14,566 nucleotides of DNA from JAHIYG01 sp041306075 (GTDB taxonomy: Archaea; Altiarchaeota; Altiarchaeia; IMC4; SCGC-AAA252-I15): positions 1 to 14,566 of the forward strand of contig JBFYKH010000043.1 in NCBI GenBank assembly GCA_041306075.1, in the 5' to 3' direction. This document shows positions 1 to 7,869 of this stretch, one piece after another. Made by a program: the position numbers and the translations under genes. Position 1 is the stretch's first letter. Every line of letters begins with the position of its first letter. The notes beneath the pieces were generated by a model. That model worked only from the letters and a program-made list of their open reading frames with translations. It did no database searches and was not told where the DNA came from.

Positions 1-708
1 CCCCCACGACTCCTTGTAAGCCCTCCGGGCGCACGACTCCTTGTAAGCCCGTATGGCGTCCTCCACTATGGGTCTTGAGGCCTCGTCCCCGACGTAGTGC
101 CAGGGCTCGGGGTATATGTGGTCGAACGACCTCAACTCGGCCTCGAAGCTCCTCCTCGTCGCCTCGGCGTCCCCCATGCGGACCCATATAGGATACCACG
201 TCGGCGAAGCCTTATTGCCTAAAGCATCCGCCACCCTTTTACTCAGCCTGGCCCTAAATCCCAGGTAGACGTTCCGCTTGTCCTCGGGTGTCCAGCCTAT
301 GCCCCACTTCGGGTCCTCCCCGAGGACCGATATGAAGTCCAGGTCGCCGATTCTCTCCGGGGAGAGGGCCTTCTCCGCGGCCGGCTCTCCACGGCTGACT
401 CCAGTGAAGCTTCCGAATACTACCGCTCCCAAGACGACGTCGCGGAGGGGCAGTCCGCGGTAGCTCTCCCCCCTGACGGACTCCAAGCCTTCACCTAGGG
501 CATCGACTACCCTCCTCCTGGCGGCGGCTATCCTCCTGGCCTCCGAAAAAACGGCTTTCCGCTCGTCCTGCGGCAGGCCTTTTGCCGCCGCCTTTACGGC
601 GCTCGGCCATTTTTCAGGGGGCAGCTCGTAGGCCTCCGGCAGTATGTTGTCCTCTATGAACCTTACCGGCTTGATTGCCGCGCATTCGCCCCCAGACGTT
701 CGGTTCAC
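1..708 (-). CDS. Probable nucleotidyltransferase-fold protein (partial, C-terminus cut off)
   Basis: The open frame runs from a GTG at 708-706 and leaves the window after 236 codons. An in-frame TAA lies three codons upstream of the GTG, so this is the first possible start. Residues 98-100 are FGS and, after a long polar stretch, residues 121-125 are GDLDF. This G-S then D-x-D arrangement, preceded by a hydrophobic strand (VVLGAVVFGS, 91-100), is the hallmark of polymerase-beta-type nucleotidyltransferases; the spacing between the two halves is longer than usual. Residues 30-80 are rich in Ala, Arg and Lys and look helical. The last visible residues repeat AYKES (221-225 and 230-234). The gene diverges from smc, and a TATA-like box about 27 bases before the GTG suggests a leaderless mRNA. 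The fold is a motif-based inference; substrate and pathway are unknown. Confidence 0.6.
   Translation of the reverse strand, partial: MNRTSGGECAAIKPVRFIEDNILPEAYELPPEKWPSAVKAAAKGLPQDERKAVFSEARRIAAARRRVVDALGEGLESVRGESYRGLPLRDVVLGAVVFGSFTGVSRGEPAAEKALSPERIGDLDFISVLGEDPKWGIGWTPEDKRNVYLGFRARLSKRVADALGNKASPTWYPIWVRMGDAEATRRSFEAELRSFDHIYPEPWHYVGDEASRPIVEDAIRAYKESCARRAYKESWG
5..50. repeat. 27-base-period direct repeat inside the partial CDS
   Basis: Nineteen identical bases occur at 5-23 and again at 32-50, offset by exactly 27 bases (nine codons). On the minus strand this doubles the peptide AYKES within the reading frame, so it looks like an in-frame tandem duplication. The repeat may continue beyond the window edge. 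Confidence 0.8.
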
Positions 709-710
709 GG

Positions 711-753
711 TAATTTAAAGGGCGAAATCCATAATATAGTCGTTCTTTGGAGG
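711..753 (+). promoter_or_regulatory. smc promoter and ribosome binding site
   Basis: An AT-rich TATA-like stretch (TAATTTAAAG, 711-720) would place transcription start near 743. A strong Shine-Dalgarno GGAGG at 749-753 sits six bases before the ATG at 760, which decides the smc start. The box lies just upstream of the leftward gene's GTG start, so the two divergent promoters interleave. Confidence 0.5.
732..739 (-). promoter_or_regulatory. TATA-like box for the leftward gene
   Basis: On the minus strand the sequence CTATATTA is centred about 27 bases before the GTG at 708. This is the spacing expected for an archaeal leaderless transcript. No Shine-Dalgarno site precedes the GTG. It shares a 51-base divergent spacer with the smc promoter. 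Confidence 0.5.
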
Positions 754-759
754 AATCTG

Positions 760-3700
760 ATGCGTTTAACCCGCCTTGAACTGAAAGGCTTCAAATCGTT
801 CCGCGACAAGACGGTGCTGGACTTCCCGGACAAGTTCACCGGCGTTGTGGGGCCGAACGGCTCCGGGAAGAGCAACATCACGGAGGCCATCTGTTTCGTC
901 CTCGGGAAGTCCCGCGGCCTGAGGGCCGCCAACCTGCAGGAGCTTATCTTCAACGGGGGCATAGGCGGGGAGCCGGCGCAGAAGGCGGTCGTGGCGATAA
1001 CCCTGAAGGACGACGGCGGCGTCAGGCATAAGGCGACGCGCATCGTCGACCGTGAGGGCAACTCCACGTACAAGCTCGACGACAAGAAGTCGACGAGGCA
1101 GCAGATACTGGACCTTGTCGGGGACTCGGAGTACAACATCATCCTCCAGGACGACATAACCAAGGTCGTGGAGATGAAGCCGAAGGACAGGCGGCGCATC
1201 GTCGACGACCTCTGCGGCATCGGCGTCTACGACGAGAAGCGCGACAAGGCGCTCAGGGAGCTCGAGAAGGTGGAGGAGCGGATTTCCCAGACGCACATCA
1301 TACTCGGCGAGAAGCAGGCTTTCATGCAGTCCCTCCGGAAGGAGCGCGACGAGGCTTTGAAGTACACCAAGGTCAGGGACGAGCTCAGGAGCACGAAGGC
1401 GACAATGCTCTCCAAGGAGGTGTCGAGCCTCGAACGCAGGGACGAGAAGATAGACGAGCTCGTGGCGCTGGTCCAACAGGCCAGGGAGGACGCGCTTGCC
1501 AAGGTGGCATCCCTGAAGGGGGAGATACAGGCCAAGAACGGCAGGCTCAGGGCCATATCCTCCGAGCTTCTCCGCCTCGAGGAGGAGAAGAAGGGGGCGA
1601 GGATAAGCGAGCTTCGGGGGGAGGTCCTCAGGCACGAGGACCGGATAGGCCTCCTCTTGAGCCAGGACGAGGCTTTGTCAGCCGAGGAGAAGGACAAGAA
1701 GGAGGCGTTGTCCGCGTCCTCCGCCCTCGAGCGCGACACGGCGGCGAGGCTCAACGAGTGCACGGTCCTCTGCGAGGCGAAGGCGCGCGAGGTCGAGTCG
1801 GAGTCGAAGAAGGGGGTGGACGTCGCCCTCGAGACCGAGTTTGACGTGGTGAAGAGCAGGGTGTACGAGGCGCGCTCAAGGATGAAGGCGCTCGAGGAAG
1901 TCGGCGGACGGAGGGAGGCGGAGCTCGCAGTCCTGAGGACGGAGCGGGACGGCCTCGAGGCGAAATTGAAGGTCGGTGTCACCGAGGAGCAGGGGAAGCT
2001 CAAGGACATCGAGCGCAGCCAGATGGAGCACGAGAAGTACTCCCAGGACTTCAAGAAGTTCGAGGCCGAGTACGCAGCGGTTAACGACGAGGTCAACGCC
2101 GCCCGCCAGAGGCTCGAGGAGGAGCGCATCAGGCTGACGCGCCTGGAGAGCGAGCTTTCCACAATCATGCGCACGTCCGGCGGCATGCACCAGGCGGTAC
2201 GCGCGGTCATCACGCTCAAGAAGGTCATCCCCGGCATACACGGGGCGGTCTCGCAGCTCGGCGAGGTCAAGGACCAGAAATACTCTACGGCGCTGCAGGT
2301 CGCGGCTGGCGGGAGGATGCAGTTCGTCGTCGTGTCCACGGTCAGCGACGCGGCCAAGTGCATAGACTACCTGAAGCAGAAGAAGATAGGCAGGTGCACG
2401 CTCCTGCCGCTCGACAAGATAGGCGCGAAGACGCAGGACAAGGCCCCGAAGGAGGCGATAGGCTTCGCGAGGGACTACGTAAAGTACTCCGCTAAGTTCG
2501 CGAAGGCGTTTGAGTACGTCTTCGGCGACACCCTCATAGTCCAGGACATAGAGGCCGCCAAGAAAATAGGCATCGGCTCGTGGCGGATGGTCACCCTCGA
2601 CGGCGACCTCATGGAGCTGTCGGGCGCCATGACGGGGGGTCACATAGGCGAGCGCGCGGAAATCACGTTCAGCAACATCGAGGAGCTCGAGCGCGAGATA
2701 GCGGCCCTCTCGTCGGCGGTGTCCGGCTCGCAGGCGGCCTACGAGGAGACGGTCGCCGCGAGGAAGAGGCTGGACAACACGCTCATGCTCCTTAGGGAGC
2801 GCCTTAGGGAGAGCAAGGAGGTCCTCGACAGGGCCGGCCTCGACGGCAACATCATATCCGAGAGGCGTGGCGCCCTGAGGGATCGCCTCAACAAGGTCGT
2901 CGAGTCCATAGCAGCCCTCGAGAAGGACGCAGCCGAAGGCGGCCTCGAGGTGACGAAGCTCGACAAGCTTGCGGGCGCGGACGAGAAGCGCCTTAAGGAG
3001 ATGGCGTCCGGCCGGGAGCACGGGCAGGCCACGAAGCTCGACGGCCTCAAGGACGCGGTCCGGGCGTTCGAGGTGGAGAAGGGCCAGCTCGCAGAGCGGC
3101 TCACGCACGTGAAGCAGCAGTCCGGGGCGCTCCGGGCGAGGCTCGCGGAGATAGCGGGCTTGCGCGAGTCCATAGGCTCGGAGGTGAACGTCCTGCGCGA
3201 GAAGATGCGCTCGCTCCAGTCGGGTCTCGCCGACCTTGAGCGCGCGCACCAGTCCGTCGGCGGGGAGATGCAGAGGCTCATCGGGGAGCGGGGGTCCCTG
3301 GAGGTCGAGCTCACGGACCTTTCCGCCAGGATAACGGAGACCGAGAGCGGGATGGCGGGCGCGAGCCAGGAGCTGAACGACTATGCAATCGAGAAGGCTA
3401 AGATTTCGACGCGCCTGGAGGACCTGCGCCGCGAGTACCAGAAGTACGAGGGCGTCGCCCTCATCGAGAAGTCGGTGAAGGACCTGGAGGACGCGGCCGT
3501 CAAGCTCGAGGCGGAGCTGACGTCCTTCGGCTCCGTCAACATGCGCTCCATCGAGACTTTCGACGTCATAAAGGCCGAGTTCGACGACATAACAGGGAAG
3601 CTCGAGACCCTCAAGAAGGAGCGGCAGAGCATCTTCGACTTCATGGACAAGATAGAGTCGAAGAAGAGGGACACTTTCATGGAGGCGTTCGAGAAGGTGA

Positions 3701-4206
3701 AGGCCAACTTCGAGCGCATCTACGCGCAGCTCGCGGACGGGAAGGGCACGCTCACCCTCGACAACCCGATGAACATCTCGGAGAGCGGCCTCATCATCAC
3801 CGCGTCGCCGGGCGGCAAACGGCTCATGTCGCTTGACGCCATGAGCGGCGGCGAGAAGGTGCTCACGTCGAGCGCGTTCCTCCTGGGCCTGCAGCAGTAC
3901 AAGCCCGCGTACTTCTACATCGTCGACGAGCTGGACGCGGCCCTCGACAAGCGGAACTCCGTCCGCCTAGCGGAGCTTCTGGCCGCGAGCTCGAGCCAGT
4001 TCCTCATGGTCACCCACAACATGAACATGCTCAAGTACATGGACTCGGCGATTGGCGTCAGCATGGTCCAGGGCGCAAGCCAGATAGTCGGCGTCCGGTT
4101 CACCGGCGAGAAGGTCACGGAATTCCAGCTGAAGCAGGAGCCGTCCACAGACCTCGACGCCGAGGAGGCGGAGCCCCCGAAGCCCGAGGAGCCGAAGGCT
4201 TCCTAA
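760..4206 (+). CDS. smc: Chromosome segregation/condensin ATPase SMC
   Basis: This is a complete 1148-residue SMC protein, a normal length for prokaryotic SMC. SMC dimers form ATP-driven rings that compact and segregate the chromosome. The N-terminal head carries Walker A GPNGSGKS (31-38). Two long charged coiled-coil arms (about 160-470 and 640-950) flank the hinge (about 487-620), which holds the hinge-type motif PGIHGAVSQLG. The C-terminal head has the ABC signature MSGGEK (1028-1033), Walker B with catalytic Glu in YFYIVDELDAALD (1051-1063, D-loop included) and the switch histidine in VTHN (1084-1087). The tail after about 1120 is acidic and Pro-rich and probably disordered. The usual kleisin partner genes scpA and scpB are not in the window. 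The start is fixed by GGAGG six bases upstream. The stop overlaps the convergent neighbour's stop by four bases. Confidence 0.98.
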   Translation: MRLTRLELKGFKSFRDKTVLDFPDKFTGVVGPNGSGKSNITEAICFVLGKSRGLRAANLQELIFNGGIGGEPAQKAVVAITLKDDGGVRHKATRIVDREGNSTYKLDDKKSTRQQILDLVGDSEYNIILQDDITKVVEMKPKDRRRIVDDLCGIGVYDEKRDKALRELEKVEERISQTHIILGEKQAFMQSLRKERDEALKYTKVRDELRSTKATMLSKEVSSLERRDEKIDELVALVQQAREDALAKVASLKGEIQAKNGRLRAISSELLRLEEEKKGARISELRGEVLRHEDRIGLLLSQDEALSAEEKDKKEALSASSALERDTAARLNECTVLCEAKAREVESESKKGVDVALETEFDVVKSRVYEARSRMKALEEVGGRREAELAVLRTERDGLEAKLKVGVTEEQGKLKDIERSQMEHEKYSQDFKKFEAEYAAVNDEVNAARQRLEEERIRLTRLESELSTIMRTSGGMHQAVRAVITLKKVIPGIHGAVSQLGEVKDQKYSTALQVAAGGRMQFVVVSTVSDAAKCIDYLKQKKIGRCTLLPLDKIGAKTQDKAPKEAIGFARDYVKYSAKFAKAFEYVFGDTLIVQDIEAAKKIGIGSWRMVTLDGDLMELSGAMTGGHIGERAEITFSNIEELEREIAALSSAVSGSQAAYEETVAARKRLDNTLMLLRERLRESKEVLDRAGLDGNIISERRGALRDRLNKVVESIAALEKDAAEGGLEVTKLDKLAGADEKRLKEMASGREHGQATKLDGLKDAVRAFEVEKGQLAERLTHVKQQSGALRARLAEIAGLRESIGSEVNVLREKMRSLQSGLADLERAHQSVGGEMQRLIGERGSLEVELTDLSARITETESGMAGASQELNDYAIEKAKISTRLEDLRREYQKYEGVALIEKSVKDLEDAAVKLEAELTSFGSVNMRSIETFDVIKAEFDDITGKLETLKKERQSIFDFMDKIESKKRDTFMEAFEKVKANFERIYAQLADGKGTLTLDNPMNISESGLIITASPGGKRLMSLDAMSGGEKVLTSSAFLLGLQQYKPAYFYIVDELDAALDKRNSVRLAELLAASSSQFLMVTHNMNMLKYMDSAIGVSMVQGASQIVGVRFTGEKVTEFQLKQEPSTDLDAEEAEPPKPEEPKAS

Positions 4207-4688
4207 GAGCCACCAACCGCCCTACCAGGCTTCCCAGGCATGATACTCCTAGCCAGCACCGCCGCCACTGCCGCGGCCGCCGCGACGGCGAACGCCGCCG
4301 GATTTATGGCCCCATATATCGTCTCGTCGGAGAGGATTCCTGCGACGCTCAGGCCATGGTCCGAGAGCGGGTACAGCGCCTGGACCGGCCAGTTCGTCCC
4401 CACAATGTCGGCGGCCAGGTGGAGCGTGAAGGCGGCCAACGCCAAGGCCGCGGTCCTCCTCCTATCGCAGGCGAGCGCTCCCGCGGCGAGGGCGAGCGGG
4501 AGCCCGAAGACGTACGAGTGGCCGATGGTGTGGTGGACCTGAGCGTATAACGCCTTGTCGAAGAGTATGGGGGCCCCGTCGATGTCCGGCAAGACTCCGG
4601 CGAGGACTATCAGCGCCCGGTCGCGGGCCTTGGACGCGAGGGTCCACGAGACTGCGAAGGCCGCCAGGAAATGGGCGAGGGGGTTCAC
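4203..4688 (-). CDS. Membrane-bound metal-dependent hydrolase family protein (YdjM/DUF457-like)
   Basis: This is a small membrane protein of 161 residues. I chose the GTG at 4688-4686 because GGAGG lies eight bases upstream and homology-like sequence begins there (NPLAHFLAAF). The open frame extends further upstream to about 5006, but that part lies antisense to the acetyltransferase and is not credible. Family-type metal-binding residues are visible: LPDID (33-37), HH (52-53), GHS (56-58) and HLAAD (90-94), followed by an ALYPLS segment (104-109). Hydrophobic segments at about 25-40, 60-73, 79-95 and 130-148 suggest three or four membrane helices. Members of this family are annotated as metal-dependent hydrolases, but the substrate is generally unknown. 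The gene converges on smc, with the two stop codons overlapping (TAG inside 4203-4206). Confidence 0.75.
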   Translation of the reverse strand: MNPLAHFLAAFAVSWTLASKARDRALIVLAGVLPDIDGAPILFDKALYAQVHHTIGHSYVFGLPLALAAGALACDRRRTAALALAAFTLHLAADIVGTNWPVQALYPLSDHGLSVAGILSDETIYGAINPAAFAVAAAAAVAAVLARSIMPGKPGRAVGGS

Positions 4689-4752
4689 GCCGGCATCCTC
4701 CGCCCCTCCCGTCCTCGGCGTGTCACGCGCACGGTAATAATTAACATGCCGG

Positions 4753-4761
4753 CCATTTAAT
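4753..4761. promoter_or_regulatory. Shared AT box between divergent genes
   Basis: The sequence CATTTAAT on the plus strand lies about 30 bases before the ATG at 4788, matching a leaderless promoter. Read on the minus strand the same bases are ATTAAATG, which would start transcription near 4731 with a roughly 40-base leader carrying the GGAGG of the hydrolase gene. One near-palindromic box may serve both genes. Confidence 0.4.
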
Positions 4762-4787
4762 AGGGGGTGCAACTTATTTTTATCCTG

Positions 4788-5243
4788 ATGGAAATCACGA
4801 AGGCATCCATGGCCGATGTCGAGGGCGTGAAGGCGCTCATCGACGTCTACGCCAAAAAAGACAAGATGCTGGCGAGGAGCCTGAGCTACCTGTACGACAA
4901 CATCAGGGACTACTTCGTCATGCGGGACGGCGCCGTCCTGGTCGGATGCTGCGCCCTCCACGTCTGCTGGAGCGACCTGGCCGAGATAAAGAGCCTGGCC
5001 GTCCACCCGGAACGCCAGAACCAGGGCATCGGGCGCGGCCTCCTTTCGGCCGCCATCGCCGAGGCGAAGGCGATGGGGATACCCCGCGTGTTCACGCTCA
5101 CCCGGGAGCCGGAGTTCTTCCTGAGGAACGGCTTCAGGGAGGTCGGCAAGGACAAGCTGCCGATGAAGATATGGGGCGAGTGCGTTATGTGCCCGAAGTA
5201 TCCCGACTGCGACGAGACCGCGCTCGAGTACCGGGTGGGGTAG
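4788..5243 (+). CDS. GNAT-family N-acetyltransferase, N-acetylglutamate synthase-like
   Basis: This is a single-domain GNAT protein of 151 residues. I prefer the ATG at 4788 to a GTG at 4767 because the typical GNAT start (MEITKAS) begins there and a TATA-like box sits about 30 bases upstream (leaderless). The acetyl-CoA-binding motif A is at VHPERQNQGIGRGLL (72-86). The segment RSLSYLYDNIRDYFV (30-44), the AEIKSLAV strand (65-72) and the end (FFLRNGF, then LPMKIWGECVMCPKYPDCDE, about 124-143) match archaeal and bacterial acetyltransferases annotated as N-acetylglutamate synthases of arginine biosynthesis. That is recognition from memory, not a search. The Cys residues near the end (C132, C135, C141) could bind metal or support the fold. 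No other arginine gene is present here, so the substrate is uncertain. Confidence 0.8.
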   Translation: MEITKASMADVEGVKALIDVYAKKDKMLARSLSYLYDNIRDYFVMRDGAVLVGCCALHVCWSDLAEIKSLAVHPERQNQGIGRGLLSAAIAEAKAMGIPRVFTLTREPEFFLRNGFREVGKDKLPMKIWGECVMCPKYPDCDETALEYRVG

Positions 5244-5951
5244 CTATAGCCCGAGGAGCTTCACGCCGGCGCCGGAGGCGAGTATCGCGAACCCCGCCAT
5301 GGCGTGCGACCACGGCTCGAGCCTGCTCAGATGAATTCTCGACACCACGTGCGTGAAGGACGCCACCATTACGAGCATTGTTCCTATCGTCGCCGCTGAG
5401 AATACGAGGGCGACGAGCCCCACGTACAGCATGTCCCCCCCTGCGGCGGGGTACATGACGAGCGGGATGAGGGGTTCGCAAGGGCCGAAGACGAAGACCG
5501 TGAACAGCACCCAGGGGGTGATGCTGCCCCTAGATTCGTGGGCGTGGGCGTGCTCGGACGAGTGGCCGTGCCCGTGGGCGTGGGCTAGGCCGTCCTCGTG
5601 GATGTGGACGTGGCTGTGCCGCCTGCCCCTCAGTGCCCTCCTGACGCCCCAGACGAAATAGGCGAATCCGAATGCAATGAGCAGCCAGGCCGCCACCTCA
5701 GCCCTCGCAGACTCTATTGCCACCAGCTCGAAAACCGCCGCCCCGATTGCCAGGCCGATGAATCCGAGCGCCACCGAGCTTAGGACATGGCCCATCCCGC
5801 AGGCGAGCGTGAGCCATAGGGTTTTTCCCATGCTCCATCCCCTCGCCTTGGACATGGCGATGAAAGGCACGTAGTGGTCCGGCCCGAGCACGGTATGTAC
5901 GACCCCGAGGGTCGCGGAGGTCATCAACAGTAGCTGGCCGGCGTCTGTCAT
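5244..5951 (-). CDS. NicO/UreH-like metal-ion permease with His-rich loop
   Basis: This 235-residue polytopic membrane protein probably has six helices in two groups of three. The first helix carries HTVLGPDHYVPF (19-30), which resembles the His-x-Asp-His signature of nickel/cobalt permeases of the NicO/RcnA/UreH group. A second conserved-looking motif is CGMGH (51-55) and a third is FGPCEPLIP (155-163). Between the halves, residues 112-138 form a soluble loop with eleven histidines, mostly in alternating positions (HSHVHIH, then HAHGHGH, then HAHAH), typical of metal sequestration. Databases often label such proteins sulfite exporter TauE/SafE-like, so the transported ion is not certain. The ATG lies 2 bases after the stop of the upstream KaiC-like gene and shows no own Shine-Dalgarno, so it is likely co-transcribed. 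The stop abuts the acetyltransferase stop. Confidence 0.8.
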   Translation of the reverse strand: MTDAGQLLLMTSATLGVVHTVLGPDHYVPFIAMSKARGWSMGKTLWLTLACGMGHVLSSVALGFIGLAIGAAVFELVAIESARAEVAAWLLIAFGFAYFVWGVRRALRGRRHSHVHIHEDGLAHAHGHGHSSEHAHAHESRGSITPWVLFTVFVFGPCEPLIPLVMYPAAGGDMLYVGLVALVFSAATIGTMLVMVASFTHVVSRIHLSRLEPWSHAMAGFAILASGAGVKLLGL

Positions 5952-5953
5952 CG

Positions 5954-6655
5954 TCAGATGGCGTCGTGGAACACCCGTTCGTTCGGGTAGAGGTTTATGC
6001 CCCTGTCCTCTATCCTGTAGACGACCTCGGTGGTCTTGTGCCTGGTGCCCCTCATCTTCAGGACCTCGAGCGTCCTCACCCTCTCCTGTCCCACCTTCTT
6101 GTAGTAAAGCTTAATCCACCCGTCGACGAGGTACGGGAGGCCGTAGGGGGAGTAGCTCTGGGATGACTCCGAGACTATGAGGGTTGTCATGTTCCAGTTC
6201 CTTATCTTCTCGAAGAGCCTCTGCATGGCGGTCCTCTGCTTCGCGTCGCTCTCGTAGGTTAGCGTGAATGCGGAGACGCTGTCTATGACAAGCCTCTTCG
6301 CCTGCATCTCCTTTATGTCTATCTCTATGCCTAGCTGCCCCCGCTCCAGGAAGTCCTTCAGGTTCTGGGCCGAGCACTCATAGAAGAGGAGCATCCCCGA
6401 CCTCTCCTGGGCGGCGAGGTCGAATCCGAGCATCGCCATGTTCTGGAAGAAGCTCTGCTTGTTCTCCTCCACGCTCACGTAGACGACCTTCTCGCCGGTC
6501 CTTATGCCTTCGAGTATGTAGTGGACGGCGAACGTCGACTTCCCGCTTCCAGCGTCGCCCTCTATCAGGTTTATGCTGCCAGCCTTGTAGCCGCCCTCTA
6601 TGAGCTCGTCGAGCTTCACTACGCCCGTGGGCTTCCTCTCAACAGTCGGTGCCAT
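5954..6655 (-). CDS. Single-domain KaiC-like RecA-fold ATPase
   Basis: This 233-residue protein has one KaiC domain. Visible motifs are the entry helix GVVKLDELIEGGY (11-23), Walker A GDAGSGKST (33-41), the two catalytic Glu residues in SVEEN (61-65), Walker B RLVIDS (121-126) and the LKMRGTRH segment (199-206) typical of KaiC-family proteins. Clock KaiC has two such domains; archaea carry many single-domain versions thought to be signalling or regulatory ATPases with unknown partners. A TATA-like CTTATAAG lies about 30 bases before the ATG, so the message is probably leaderless. The metal-type permease gene follows after 2 bases, so the two are probably one operon. A link between ATPase and transport is inference only. 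Confidence 0.9.
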   Translation of the reverse strand: MAPTVERKPTGVVKLDELIEGGYKAGSINLIEGDAGSGKSTFAVHYILEGIRTGEKVVYVSVEENKQSFFQNMAMLGFDLAAQERSGMLLFYECSAQNLKDFLERGQLGIEIDIKEMQAKRLVIDSVSAFTLTYESDAKQRTAMQRLFEKIRNWNMTTLIVSESSQSYSPYGLPYLVDGWIKLYYKKVGQERVRTLEVLKMRGTRHKTTEVVYRIEDRGINLYPNERVFHDAI

Positions 6656-6680
6656 AGTGGATAATACGTTGTATCCGTCG

Positions 6681-6688
6681 CTTATAAG
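6681..6688 (-). promoter_or_regulatory. Leaderless promoter of the KaiC-like operon
   Basis: CTTATAAG is a palindromic TATA-like box centred about 30 bases before the ATG at 6655. It lies in the 40-base gap after rnp3 and separates the two minus-strand operons. Confidence 0.55.
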
Positions 6689-6695
6689 GGGCGGG

Positions 6696-7430
6696 TCAGT
6701 ACCAGCCCCACCTCCTCTTTCCGGCCTTCTCCTGCCGCCCCCACGATTTGACGGTGAGTCCGTCGAGTATGACGTTCGGGTCCGCCCTGTCCCGGGCCCG
6801 CTTAGCGTACGCCTGCGGATTCCGCAAGACCGCGTCCTGGGCGGCGTCCCTCGGCATCCCGAAAGCAGCCCCCAGGCATGCCAGGTCCAGGGGGCTCCTC
6901 GCCTCCCACTTCGACGACTGGCCGCAGGCGAAGACGAGCCTCACACCGTATCTCGCGGCGACCCTGGCGTTCTGGGCCGCCCTGGCGGCGGTCTGCGCCC
7001 GCCTGGCTCCGCCCGCCGATATTATGTTGTCGAAGTTGACTATGTAGCCTATGCCCCTGTCCGCCATGTACGCGGCCATCACGTGGTCGAGGCCGGCGCT
7101 CCTGTGCCTTATCATGTCCCTGTCCTGCGCGAGCTCCGCGTTGACCATCAGGTCCACCTCCCAGGACTCGGACGCCTCCCGACACGCGTCCTCGCTCCTG
7201 CAGTCTGCTATCACGAGGTCGGCCGAGTCTATCGCTCGCCTCGCATCCCTCTGCATGTTCCCCGTGAGGACGGCCGCCACGAGCGGGCCGTCCACCTGGC
7301 GTTTAGCGTCCTCGCAGGCCTTCCTGAATCCGCCGCCGTATTCGATGGCGACGCACACGCCTCCCCAGCCGAGCCTCCCCAGGTTTTCCGCGGCGTCCAG
7401 GCAGGAGTACAGGCTAATCGGCTTGTCCAT
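6696..7430 (-). CDS. rnp3: Ribonuclease P protein component 3 (Rpp30 family)
   Basis: This 244-residue protein subunit of archaeal RNase P supports the catalytic RNA that removes tRNA 5' leaders. It has the TIM-barrel-like Rpp30 pattern. The second half shows YIVNFDNIISAGGARRAQ (129-146), VRLVFACGQSS (163-173), and RSPLDLACLGAAFGM (178-192), a strongly family-typical segment. The C-terminus is basic and ends GKRRWGWY. I chose the ATG at 7430 because GAGGGG lies about seven bases upstream and the protein begins at the usual first strand (ISLYSC). It overlaps the end of the upstream COG1325 gene by 17 bases, which indicates coupled expression. The pairing of these two genes is a known archaeal arrangement. 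Confidence 0.92.
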   Translation of the reverse strand: MDKPISLYSCLDAAENLGRLGWGGVCVAIEYGGGFRKACEDAKRQVDGPLVAAVLTGNMQRDARRAIDSADLVIADCRSEDACREASESWEVDLMVNAELAQDRDMIRHRSAGLDHVMAAYMADRGIGYIVNFDNIISAGGARRAQTAARAAQNARVAARYGVRLVFACGQSSKWEARSPLDLACLGAAFGMPRDAAQDAVLRNPQAYAKRARDRADPNVILDGLTVKSWGRQEKAGKRRWGWY

Positions 7431-7869
7431 CCAAGAGCCCCCTCGCCGCGGCCACGGCGGCCTCCTTCCTCGCAGGGTAGGCGGCCATCTTGCAGGCGAC
7501 GTGTATGCAGTCCTTCGACTCCAGGACGAAGTTACCCTCAGCGGCCTCCGTCTTGCTGAGGCGCAGGTAGAACACGCATTCATCGTCCACCCGGTCCTCC
7601 AGGCTCCCGGCGAGCCTCTCCCTGTCGTATCCGTCCAGGCCGGCAAAAAGCCGTTTCGTGAACTCCCGTATCTCCGGCTGGCGGGTCAGCTTCGCCTTCA
7701 GCTCGACGAGCTCCTTAGTGAATACTTCGCCCTCCCCCTCAGGCTCCAGGATAGTCTCCTCCACCTTGGTGTCCTTGGGGAGTACGCCCGTCAGTTGGGC
7801 CCTTGCCTTCAGGGCGTCCTCGGGCCTGGCGTAGGCGCAGACTGTTATGTGGTGGACTTTCACGGTCAC
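7414..7869 (-). CDS. COG1325 archaeal RNA-binding protein (predicted exosome-associated)
   Basis: This 151-residue protein resembles the PF01877/COG1325 family (DUF54), RNA-binding proteins predicted from gene context to work with the archaeal exosome. The N-terminus (VHHITVCAYARPEDALKA, 5-22) has the family pattern of a first strand followed by a helix starting at a conserved Glu-Asp. The middle is charged (about 30-80). The second half has ECVFYLRLSKTEAAEG (95-110) and the basic end PARKEAAVAAARGLL. The start GTG overlaps the metG stop in a GTGA of four bases, so translation is probably coupled; a second GTG two codons later is an alternative. The rnp3 start lies inside its last 17 bases. 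Confidence 0.85.
   Translation of the reverse strand: MTVKVHHITVCAYARPEDALKARAQLTGVLPKDTKVEETILEPEGEGEVFTKELVELKAKLTRQPEIREFTKRLFAGLDGYDRERLAGSLEDRVDDECVFYLRLSKTEAAEGNFVLESKDCIHVACKMAAYPARKEAAVAAARGLLDGQAD

Noticed and set aside
766..3719. Several long minus-strand open frames across smc
   Set aside because: They are antisense to the SMC coiled coil, rich in Leu, Arg and Ser, without recognisable motifs. High GC explains the lack of stops.
4689..5006. Upstream extension of the hydrolase gene to about 5006 on the minus strand
   Set aside because: It lies antisense to the well-supported acetyltransferase, its residues resemble no family, and a GTG with GGAGG at the right spacing marks a better start at 4688.
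6600..7559. 319-codon plus-strand frame opposite rnp3
   Set aside because: It crosses the KaiC/rnp3 gap and is antisense to recognised genes; it has no plausible domain or ribosome site.
7431..7646. Longer start for rnp3 at about 7646
   Set aside because: The extension falls inside the COG1325 gene in another frame. The ATG at 7430 has a ribosome site and matches the usual protein start.
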